Positions 1 to 7,951 of a stretch of 64,000 nt of DNA are shown piece by piece. The stretch covers positions 62,001 through 126,000 of the forward strand of contig CAWZYM010000394.1 in the NCBI GenBank assembly GCA_963966185.1, in the 5' to 3' direction. The position numbers and the translations under genes were made by a program. This DNA is from Rhabditoides inermis. Taxonomy: Eukaryota; Nematoda; Chromadorea; Rhabditida; Rhabditidae. The notes under the pieces were generated by a model. That model ran no database searches. It saw only the letters and a list, made by a program, of their open reading frames with translations, and was not told where the DNA came from. Positions within the stretch are counted from its first letter, which is position 1. Each line of letters opens with the position of its first letter.

Positions 1-3000
1 CCACTTCTTCAACCCCGCACACGTTATCGTTATCGTTGAGGTCTGGTTGCATTCGTTTCCTTCTGATCCGACTTTATTTTAGATCATTGCCGGCAAGCGC
101 ACGTCGGGTCGTGCTGTTGCCACCGCGTTCGCAGCTTGTAACGCTATGAAAAAGGTGAGAACACCTTTTCGTTCCCACCACATCCCTTACAGGTGGGCAT
201 TCTGGTGGGTAACTGTCCGAGCTTCGTGTTCAACCGAATGCTAGCTGTTTACCTCAATCAGGTAAGAGCATGAATTCAGAATTCAGAATATTTATCTCGA
301 ATCAAGTAGCACACATTATCGATTACGTAAATTACGGTGGGATACGGTAGCGCCGGAAACCTCCTCACAAAACACTATTTGCTACACTCGATTGCGCTCC
401 CTCCATCGCCCAAGGTTTTTCATTTATCTGTGATACAGTAATACGAATAGAAAATACAGTAATACGATGCCTACTGCGAGTTCCAACAACACGGGTTTCG
501 GTGGTCCCATGGATGCGTACGTGTTGTTGGTAATGCTTGTCTTCCCCTGCTTGCGGCTTCTGGGGAAGTTTCGATCTCGGCTGCGGAAGAACCGGGCTTC
601 AACGATCGATCGCGAAGAGACGTCTCCGAGAGTTTCATAATCTTCGAGGATTCCTCTCCAGTCTCAATGCCGTAGATGTAGAGAGTAGCAAAATCGAATA
701 CCAGTCCGGTTAGTGTCCTCCGCCGCACAGCATTGTTCAGGGGTCGGGGGAATAACAGGGAAGGCACGCGACCGCGCGCTGGTAGAGAAACGAGAGGAAT
801 GGTCGGTAGTATAGTGGTTTGTATCCGCGTCTGTATTTTTTAAGAGCATGAAAGAGAGAGAAAAAATATGAACGATAGGAAGAACAAGTTCCATTTACAA
901 GCAAATGGCAACAGGTCACCCCCCACAACTCGTTATGTTACGATGGATTCTTGTAGGCATGCCCCATACCAAACCCTAGCCAAAATTAAAAATCTCGAAG
1001 AGCACTGGAAGTGCCCTAATTAAGCACCGGAAGTTTACGTGTGTTCTCGTGCGCGATAGGTCATTGCGCATGCCATCCCGAAATGCGGACAGTGAAACAA
1101 CTTTTGTTTGTTTGTTGTTTGTTTGTTTACAATCTTCACTCTAACTTTCTCATTATAGGTTTCTACTCTTTTTCCAGATTTTACTTTGTTCGCTACTTTC
1201 CTTTCGTCCGCTGTGGCCCTGCACTGATGAGCGTTCAGGCAGTAGGCCCACCACAGTGGATGTTCTTATTTCGATTCTATTATTTAGTCAGTAACTCTAT
1301 ATATAGTACGTTGATGTAGCCTGTCTGCAGGATAATGGGCCGAAACAGGGATTCTGTTTCTTATTTATTTGTGAACTACTTTATCTGCTTTGTCAATTCC
1401 TCATTGTTTGTAGTTGGTTAGCACATGACTGTGATCTCTCGCGTGTACTACGCAGAGAGGCGCGTCTTGTCTCTTTCCAGCTTTCACTCTTACTTATATT
1501 ATCTTTTCTCTTACTATTTAATTTATTCCGTTACATTTACTTCTTCTAACTGTTTCACATTTTATTCTATACGTTATACTTTCCTGCCCTGCCTTTTATA
1601 GGCACGTCTGACCTTTTTTGTCGTATAAATCAATATTGTATATGTATTCTACTACCAGTTATTCTGTCAGTATTACTTCATTTTCTCTCTCACCGTTTAC
1701 GGCGAGACTTGCACCGTGCCGACTCCGTTCTCCCTAAGTGCACCTGGGAGAACGCGGCATGCCTTCCTAAGTGCACCTGGAAGGATTGTGCGGAGCTGCT
1801 CACCGTGACCGGCCGGGTACCCTGGCCAGTCGCACAGAGCAGCTCACCCCACTCTAGTCTCATAAATGCACCTTGAGACAGTGAGTGGGTTTACTTTTTC
1901 TTCATTTTATCTTTCTTTCTCTCTACGAGAAAGTTAGTTTTTCATTCATATTTTTCTTTCATTCATTTCATTACATTTTACCCGCAATATTAGAATCTTT
2001 CTTATTTCCTTCCCATACCTGTACTTTTTTGGATCTATTAGTGTTTGGTAGCAGGAGTCACACATCTATACACATTTCTTTCTTTCTTTTATTCTATTTG
2101 TTTTACTCTCTGGAGGGCTCATGTGGTCCGGGCCCATGACATGTTATTCTTATTTCACTACTGAGGTTGTCATGCAGCCACCTTCGATTGCGCTTTGATG
2201 ATTCGGGAAACAGAGATATCCGAGTTGTCATCTAGGCCTGTCGTCGTACATAGGCGCCTATTTAGGCATCCCGCCTCAAGGGTCTCTGAAACCTTTCACT
2301 CCTGCCAAATCCCAATCAAACACACAAACCAAGCATTTAATCACCAAATTCTCTACTACCAGTGACTCCATACTAGTAAAACGTCAAAAGAAAAACGTTC
2401 TGCTAGTATCTAATTCTACAACTCATACTAGTGTACACTGTCCAAACACTAAATGTCTTATCTGTCCTCAGGTTGATCATTCTAACAAAATATATTGCTA
2501 CGCTACTAACTGCCATGTTACGACTTTGAAAACTCCGAACTGTGACTGTAATACTGCTAATGTTATCTACTGTATTACTTGCGATCTATGTGGTGTTCAA
2601 TATGTTGGCCTGTCCTCTCGCAAGTTTTTGCAACGTATGCGTGAACATAAGAGTGCTATCAACAATAAGTATTCTAACACTCCTCTTTATAAACATTTTG
2701 CTCAAAATGGCCACTCTTGGTCGTTTGCCAAACTCTCTATTTTGGAGGTAGTGGATGTGAATAGTGACAAACGTATGAATAATGTTAAATTGGAAGAGCG
2801 TGAAGAATTCTGGATTCGAACACTTGTTACAGCATATCCTGTGGGTCTGAATGACTCTATCAGAGGATATGAAACCATCACTCGCTCTCATATTCGTCCT
2901 TTTGATAAGGTATCTCATCCTTACTTCAATTTCCGCCCGAAGACTCGCCGGCGTCCCAACAAAAGGAGGGGCTCTGGTAAAGGTGGAACGCCAGATACGT

Positions 3001-6000
3001 CTTCCCTTGTGCAAGCAGCTAATGCTCGCAATTGGCATGAGAGTTACCGTAACGTCCTATGTATGTCTAATAAATCTAAAAATAAACTGATGTCATATCT
3101 TCTCGATAATCGTTCTCTTCAAAACTTGCTAAAACTCGAAATTTTATTGTCTGTTTACTATTGGTCTATTGACCACACTCCTAACAAAACTAAAGACTTG
3201 TTCAAAAACACGATTTTCTTGAAAATTCCTTATTTGTTCACAAATATGGAAAGCCTCGGTCTCTTTTCCTTGTTCAATACTCGTGAAGTGTTGTGTATTC
3301 TTAATTCCTTTAATCGCAAGGACCAGCAGAAGATTCGAGTGACACATCTGGCTACCGACCGTTTGAGTAAATATGTGGTGAATCATAGCCGTGTTATCAA
3401 AGAGTACAGAGGAGACCGACCAGTTTCTCTGGACTCGATTCCTTGTTTCTGCAGCAATGCAGAATACGATTCTCACCGTGATCCCCACTATGGCCACGTT
3501 CTTACAGACGACCTCTCTATCATCTCTAATCACTCCCTTAGATCATTTATGAAAAAAGGCGCTAATATGAGAGTGTCCAATCTCAAACTCTCTGTATCCA
3601 CTGTTGTCAACACTGTTCGAAATGCTATTTCTGACATGGTTAATCAGTACAAAAATCTTCTCTCTATCAGTGATCGTAATATTTCCATCGTCACTAACAA
3701 AATATTCGATTGCGTTAACGATAAACTTAAGTATCGTGTTATGAGCAAAAAGTTCAATTCCGTTACAAATTTTAAATCTATTACTTCTGATCTACATAAT
3801 TGTTTCACAGTTACCACTATAGATAAAGCTTCAAGTAATTTTGTAGTAATGTGCAAGCGACTTTACATCTCTTTCTGTGATGCTGAATTAGGCATAAGTT
3901 ACAGTAGGGCTTCTGGCAATGCCGTATATGTGCCGTTTACAGGTGACCCTTCTGTTCTAAACAGTTCACTCACATATTCTTCTATCTTTGACCCCGATAA
4001 ATCTGTGTTGCCTAATATTTATGGAGTCCCAAAGCTCCATAAAAATCCTGTAAAATGTCGTTTCATCACTGCGGCACGCGAATGTATCACTAAGGGTCTT
4101 TCCATGGAACTCCAAGTAGTGTACAAACATCTAGAAAAACACTTTCGTAACATTTGCCTTAAAGGTGCTGCCAGAAATGGCCACAAAATGTACTTTTCGA
4201 TTACTAACAGTATGAAAGTGTCCGATTTCTTACGCTCTGTCTCGAACACATCCCTTTCTCTATATTGTGCTGATTTTGCTAGTCTTTTTACTAATCTTCC
4301 GCATGATCTCATCTTGCAAAAGATGAAATTTCTTGTTGATATGTGTTTCAAGAATTGTGGAAAACCAAATATTCTCATTACATCTGCTAAATATTCTAAA
4401 TATACTTCCGATCCTGTTATGCACATTGCAGACAAGCGTGTAATGTCGGCAAGTGAAATTATAGCCAAAACTAAGGTTTTGGTTGAAAGCGCTTATGCAC
4501 AGTACGGTAGTTTTGTTTTCAAACAGGTGAAGGGCGTACCACAAGGTGGTAACGCTAGCCCTCTCCTTGCTTCTCTTACGCTCAGTGTTCTAGAATACGA
4601 ATACAGTCTTCTTCACCCTCTTGTCTGTAAAAATGAGAAATTCCAAGTTTTCCGTTATGTTGATGATGTACTCATTCTCTATGACAAGAAGTCTGATCTT
4701 GACACCTTTCTTAAAGCATATCTTCCTAGCAACTTGCAACTGGAGCGCACTAATCGTACTGATTCCGAGGCACATTTTCTCGATATTACTTTACGTTTCG
4801 ATACGCATTGGCAAGTAAGTCTGTACAATAAGACTGATGATTATACATTCGACGTTCATCGCTTCACGCATTCCGAAAGCACTACTAGTCGCCAAATCTG
4901 TTTTGGTAATCTTAAATCAGAAGCTCTTCGCATTGTCCGTTGCTGCACTGATCGCACTGTGCTTTTGGTTAAACTAGAAGAACTCTACATTACTTTCTGC
5001 CGTCTCGGTTTTAAAGCATCTACAGTTAAAGCCGTTCTTTTGAAATACTGTTTCCGTAAACGAGATATCAATAGATCACTTAACCTTTTCAATGTCCAAA
5101 ATCGTAAATTACTCACCGAAAAAATATACAAATTCTAATTCCGCAATTTTTTGTTTGTTTGTTTACAATCTTCACTCTAACTTTCTCATTATAGGTTTCT
5201 ACTCTTTTTCCAGATTTTACTTTGTTCGCTACTTTCCTTTCGTCCGCTGTGGCCCTGCACTGATGAGCGTTCAGGCAGTAGGCCCACCACAGTGGATGTT
5301 CTTATTTCGATTCTATTATTTAGTCAGTAACTCTATATATAGTACGTTGATGTAGCCTGTCTGCAGGATAATGGGCCGAAACAGGGATTCTGTTTCTTAT
5401 ATTATTTGTGAACTATTTATTTGTGAACTACTTTATCTGCTTTGTCAATTCCTCATTGTTAGACGAACAAGCTGATGGAGCGCCACGGTCTGCTACCGGC
5501 TGAGATCGACTCACTCGTGCGACACTCCGGATTCCTCATGGGACCACTCACAATGTTCGACATGAACGGTTCGATTCCTATTCGTATGTTATAATCTTAC
5601 CCGATGAAGGCATTGATGTGGCTCTGAAGATCAAGGACGAGTATGGTGTGCCGTACAATCTACTGGAGAAGTGGTTCGTGGAGACGAAGCGGTTCGGAAG
5701 AAAGACGAGTGAGTGGAAAGAAAGAGGGCATGACATAAGGTGGACTGCAGACGCTGGCTTTTACAATTACGATCCGGTGACTCGCCAGAAGGTCTCCGCT
5801 CCCGAGGTAGAGGAGAAGATCCGAGAAATGGCAGCCGTCGCTAGACCCTCGCTCAAGTTCCACTCACAGCAAGTAGGGAAGATGGAGAGTAAGAGAGACG
5901 AGCAAGTGTTTCAGGACGTACTGGATTTTCTTCTGATACCTATGGTGAACGAGTCGTGCCTGTGTCTGGAGGAGGGAATGGTGGCAGAAGAGGCGCATGT

Positions 6001-6289
6001 CGACCTCATGTTGTCAGTCCTCGTACCCCTCTCTTCCCTGACTCTCTCCTCCTTCCAGTATACTGGGCTTCGGCTGGCCTCTATCGCACGGTGGCCCTAT
6101 GCGATGGGCGCACACTCGCGGACTCACCCACATCAATCACACCATGCGACTCTACAGAGGTCTCGGTCAGTATCACTCTAATGCATCCATACCTCAATGG
6201 CTCAATGTTGTGTTGCAGAGCCCGAGGAGCGCGAGTACAAACGTTCAGGATATCTGGAGAAGATCGCTGGCGAACACTCCAAGATCTGA
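1..6289 (+). CDS. Peroxisomal bifunctional enoyl-CoA hydratase/3-hydroxyacyl-CoA dehydrogenase-like protein, 3' part
   Basis: The visible exons encode the C-terminal 3-hydroxyacyl-CoA dehydrogenase part of an EHHADH-type multifunctional enzyme of fatty-acid beta-oxidation; the hydratase part lies before the window. Exons read at about 1-40, 83-154, 193-261, 5463-5568, 5610-5708, 5751-6009, 6059-6165 and 6219-6289. The first gives HFFNPAHV, the motif following the NAD-binding fold. Exon 193-261 gives VGNCPSFVFNRML (family VGNxxGFVxNRML), and exon 5463-5568 gives GFLMGPLTMFDMNG (family GF.MGP....DL.G). Exon 6059-6165 contains LGFGWPLSHGGP, the conserved second dehydrogenase-domain motif. The protein ends in SKI, a type 1 peroxisomal targeting tripeptide variant, which favours peroxisome over mitochondrion. 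Intron 262-5462 carries a retroelement. Family assignment is firm; the choice among nematode paralogues is not made. Confidence 0.88.
262..1114 (+). other. 5' part of the retroelement-bearing intron
   Basis: Non-coding intron sequence between the donor at 262 (GTAAGAG) and the start of the Penelope-like element. It includes one copy of a 75-bp repeat (358-432) that recurs at 7329-7404. No exon of the host gene is recognisable here, and the short open frames show no protein-like features. Confidence 0.6.
358..432 (+). repeat. Dispersed 75-bp repeat, copy 1
   Basis: This segment, starting AACCTCCTCACAAAACAC and ending TTTCATTTATCTGTG, is repeated at 7329-7404 in the same orientation with one inserted T as the only difference I see. 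Sequence on either side differs between the copies, so it is a short duplicated module, either a mobile-element remnant or part of a larger unrecognised repeat family. Confidence 0.8.
1115..1408 (+). repeat. Penelope-like element terminal direct repeat (pseudo-LTR), left copy
   Basis: Nearly identical to 5151-5460, from TTGTTTGTTTGTTTAC to CCTCATTGTT. It contains an inverted pair CTGTGG...CCACAG and, near its 3' side, GGGCCGAAAC followed by a self-complementary hairpin (ACAG/CTGT). Such repeats arise from tandem arrangement during Penelope-type retrotransposition. The conserved 67-residue open frame across both copies is a consequence of duplication, not evidence of coding. Confidence 0.88.
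1688..1889 (+). other. Structured leader of the retroelement: a run of stem-loops, three with the same loop
   Basis: Read on the plus strand, consecutive perfect or near-perfect inverted repeats occur. A small hairpin lies at 1688-1707. A 9-bp stem 1726-1734/1746-1754 has loop TAAGTGCACCT. A 6-bp stem 1762-1767/1779-1784 has the same 11-nt loop. A long hairpin 1793-1845 has a 9-bp base and a GC-rich inner stem. A 6-bp stem 1857-1862/1874-1879 has loop TAAATGCACCT and is extended by an outer 7-bp stem 1848-1854/1883-1889. Stem sequences differ between the three while the loop is kept, which is the pattern of a selected RNA structure. GTGCAC in the loop is self-complementary. The role is unknown: RNA dimerisation, translation or recognition by the element's protein are possibilities. 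Confidence 0.75.
2202..5138 (+). CDS. Penelope-like element polyprotein: Cys-rich GIY-YIG endonuclease plus reverse transcriptase
   Basis: Retrotransposition protein. The frame is open from 2202, directly after two stops, with no in-frame ATG before the nuclease domain, so the true start is unresolved (non-AUG initiation, splicing or a frameshift). Residues encoded at about 2440-2590 form a Cys-rich module (HCPNTKC, NCDCNTANVIYCITCDLC) leading into GIY-YIG (NVIYC...VQYVG, then R and H of QRMREH). From about 4010 comes the Penelope-type RT: IYGVPKLHKNP, motif A ADFASLFTNLP (about 4270), motif B KGVPQGGNASP (about 4530) and motif C YVDD (about 4655). The catalytic aspartates are present. Frame open to the stop at 5136-5138, so the enzyme part looks intact. 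Confidence 0.82.
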   Translation, partial: FGKQRYPSCHLGLSSYIGAYLGIPPQGSLKPFTPAKSQSNTQTKHLITKFSTTSDSILVKRQKKNVLLVSNSTTHTSVHCPNTKCLICPQVDHSNKIYCYATNCHVTTLKTPNCDCNTANVIYCITCDLCGVQYVGLSSRKFLQRMREHKSAINNKYSNTPLYKHFAQNGHSWSFAKLSILEVVDVNSDKRMNNVKLEEREEFWIRTLVTAYPVGLNDSIRGYETITRSHIRPFDKVSHPYFNFRPKTRRRPNKRRGSGKGGTPDTSSLVQAANARNWHESYRNVLCMSNKSKNKLMSYLLDNRSLQNLLKLEILLSVYYWSIDHTPNKTKDLFKNTIFLKIPYLFTNMESLGLFSLFNTREVLCILNSFNRKDQQKIRVTHLATDRLSKYVVNHSRVIKEYRGDRPVSLDSIPCFCSNAEYDSHRDPHYGHVLTDDLSIISNHSLRSFMKKGANMRVSNLKLSVSTVVNTVRNAISDMVNQYKNLLSISDRNISIVTNKIFDCVNDKLKYRVMSKKFNSVTNFKSITSDLHNCFTVTTIDKASSNFVVMCKRLYISFCDAELGISYSRASGNAVYVPFTGDPSVLNSSLTYSSIFDPDKSVLPNIYGVPKLHKNPVKCRFITAARECITKGLSMELQVVYKHLEKHFRNICLKGAARNGHKMYFSITNSMKVSDFLRSVSNTSLSLYCADFASLFTNLPHDLILQKMKFLVDMCFKNCGKPNILITSAKYSKYTSDPVMHIADKRVMSASEIIAKTKVLVESAYAQYGSFVFKQVKGVPQGGNASPLLASLTLSVLEYEYSLLHPLVCKNEKFQVFRYVDDVLILYDKKSDLDTFLKAYLPSNLQLERTNRTDSEAHFLDITLRFDTHWQVSLYNKTDDYTFDVHRFTHSESTTSRQICFGNLKSEALRIVRCCTDRTVLLVKLEELYITFCRLGFKASTVKAVLLKYCFRKRDINRSLNLFNVQNRKLLTEKIYKF
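5151..5460 (+). repeat. Penelope-like element terminal direct repeat, right copy
   Basis: Matches 1115-1408 except for about 16 extra bases near 5400-5420, where TATTTGTGAACTA is locally duplicated. Its last bases (TTCCTCATTGTT) are followed directly by AG and the next exon of the host gene, so the pyrimidine-rich end of the repeat acts as the tract in front of the host splice acceptor. Confidence 0.85.
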
Positions 6290-6488
6290 AAATTATGACA
6301 TGTTATTACATACGTATTGCATCAGTAAACATATTACACGGCAAAACCCGTAGTTTGTAAGAGGAGTTCAAACAAATATTGACAGTTGGCAGTCGGCGAA
6401 GGAAAATGAAAGAAGATGAGGAGGAGGAGATTCTCGTTTCCAGCTATCCAAATGAGTGATGTTGGCGCATACATGTACTGTCTATTGT

Positions 6489-6684
6489 TACAAAAGCGCT
6501 GCCCGCTTATAGTCGGATTGGATCCTATATGCCATCCGTGACATTTCACATATTGTGCAGTTTCGTGCAACAGAAAGTGTATGTCTTCAAATATCCAAAA
6601 CGCTTTGTGAGAGGGAATCGAACCCGTGGGAAGATCGCAACGATTGCGCGCTGGCGGCGCGCTTTACCACTGCGCCATTGAGGC
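6489..6684 (-). mobile_element. tRNA-derived SINE, minus-strand copy
   Basis: On the minus strand the unit begins GCCTCAATGGCGCAGTGG. It carries a Pol III A box (TGGCGCAGTGG, plus-strand 6667-6677) and a perfect B box (GGTTCGATTCC, 6614-6624), followed by a tRNA-unrelated body shared with the copy at 6799-6998. The acceptor ends do not pair as in a functional tRNA, so this is a SINE rather than a tRNA gene. The boundary at 6489 is approximate. Confidence 0.8.
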
Positions 6685-6798
6685 TCATACAGAAAGATCA
6701 TTGAGTTTTGCAGATATGTTTGCTCGTTATCTCTCATCATTGTACACTGAAGAGGCCAGTGGAGATAGATGGGCTCTATCTTCGATCTCTCAACCACT

Positions 6799-6998
6799 GC
6801 CTCTATGGCGCAGTGGTAGAGCGCGCCGCCAGTGCACAATCGCTGCGACCTGTCCACGGGTTCGATTCCTACTTATGGAAGCGTTTTGGATGTTTGATGA
6901 CATGCATGTTGTGTTGCACAAAACTGCACAACATGTGAAATGTCACGGATGGCATATAGGATCCAATCCGACTATAACGTGAAGTGTATTTATATCTC
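6799..6998 (+). mobile_element. tRNA-derived SINE, plus-strand copy
   Basis: The same family as 6489-6684 but in the opposite orientation. The A box is at 6806-6816, the B box at 6859-6869, and the body matches the other copy through GGATCCAATCCGACTATAA. Together the copies form an inverted repeat with roughly 190-bp arms and a 114-bp spacer, with the two internal promoters diverging from the centre. The 3' limit is approximate. Confidence 0.8.
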
Positions 6999-7951
6999 TT
7001 TTGTAATCGGTGTTTGTTTGTGTTGTTATGTTTTGTGCAACACTCACTCAAACGTGGTGAATGTCACCGCGACTGCGCAAGTTTGGTAGTCAGCTGTTTT
7101 TCTTCGTTTTTTTTCAGCTGCTTCAATTAGTTGTGATATGTGAATCGTTGTCCTTATTGTTACCACATGTCGGAAGCATGTTACACAGAGATATGCTGGT
7201 GGAGTGTATCGCTCTACTCTACTATAAATTTGCTTGCCGTTCGAGTGTGTTTGCTCTAGTTTGTCTGTCTTCTTTGGTTGGAAAGGGGGCGACCCGTGTC
7301 CTGCTTGTACCCATAAGTGTCCCATCTCAACCTCCTCACAAAACACTATTTTGCTACACTCGATTGCGCTCCCTCCATCGCCCAAGGTTTTTCATTTATC
7401 TGTGTGCTTGCTTATTTGCTCAACCCATCTATTCTCTTGCTCTTGTTATAGAATTATGCTGATTCACGCTGTATTAAATTTCATAGATTGTGTAATGTTT
7501 GTTTATGCTCATCACGCTGGAATAACTTGTTATCTAGCTGTTAGTGATTGATGGCCGTATCTATCGGTCAGTGAACCTTTGTCAATCGTCCGCATTCGCC
7601 CTCTCTTTACACTCCCTCCTCCCATTTTCACATATCCTATGTGTGTGAAGTTTCGAAATGGATGAGGGATAAGATCTGAGCGGGCGGATGAAGGTGGCCG
7701 TTTGATTTGCGATCGAGTTTGCAGTTGGCTGTGCGCTCTGTGCGCGGCTGTTGCGTGCACCGCATAGTTTGTCGATTGCTGTCAGACGAGCCTTCACAGT
7801 TTCCTCTTGTTTTCTTCTCCCGCTTCCACTTTTCTTTTCTCTTCTCTCGCCCGTTCGCCTCGCGTTCCCATGACTGTCCGTCTGACCCCGCCCCCGATCG
7901 GCTGAAACCTAGCAGTGCCGGGATGACGGTGTGATTCACAGTGAGCAGAAC
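6999..7951 (+). other. Upstream region of the RIN-family gene
   Basis: No exon is recognised between the right SINE and the proposed RIN start. It contains the second copy of the dispersed repeat (7329-7404) and, from about 7560 to 7950, GC-rich sequence that could hold promoter and 5' UTR. No TATA box or trans-splice acceptor could be assigned with confidence. Confidence 0.5.
7329..7404 (+). repeat. Dispersed 75-bp repeat, copy 2
   Basis: Direct repeat of 358-432 with a single-base length difference (CTATTTTGC versus CTATTTGC). It lies upstream of the RIN-family gene, about 7 kb from copy 1. Confidence 0.8.

Larger units (their letters stand above)
1115..5460 (+). mobile_element. Penelope-like retroelement with N-terminal GIY-YIG (Naiad-like)
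   Basis: The element is bounded by direct repeats (1115-1408 and 5151-5460), contains a structured non-coding leader (about 1409-2201) and one long reading frame with a Cys-rich/GIY-YIG nuclease domain followed by a reverse transcriptase of the Penelope type. GIY-YIG before RT is the permuted order known for the Naiad/Chlamys clade; classical Penelope elements have it at the C-terminus. Two near-identical terminal repeats and an uninterrupted RT frame suggest a recent insertion. It lies in the sense orientation in an intron of the beta-oxidation gene, and its 3' end abuts the host splice acceptor. I see no clear target-site duplication. Confidence 0.88.

Noticed and set aside
2586..4775. Antisense open frames inside the retroelement coding region
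   Set aside because: They lie opposite a strongly conserved RT/GIY-YIG frame and are shadows of it.
1041..5355. Similar small open frame in both terminal repeats of the retroelement (about 1126-1319 and 5164-5355)
   Set aside because: Its conservation between copies is explained by the repeats being near-identical DNA; no domain is visible.
6604..6870. Two tRNA genes in opposite orientation
   Set aside because: Acceptor ends do not pair and both copies share a tRNA-unrelated tail; they are better explained as SINEs.
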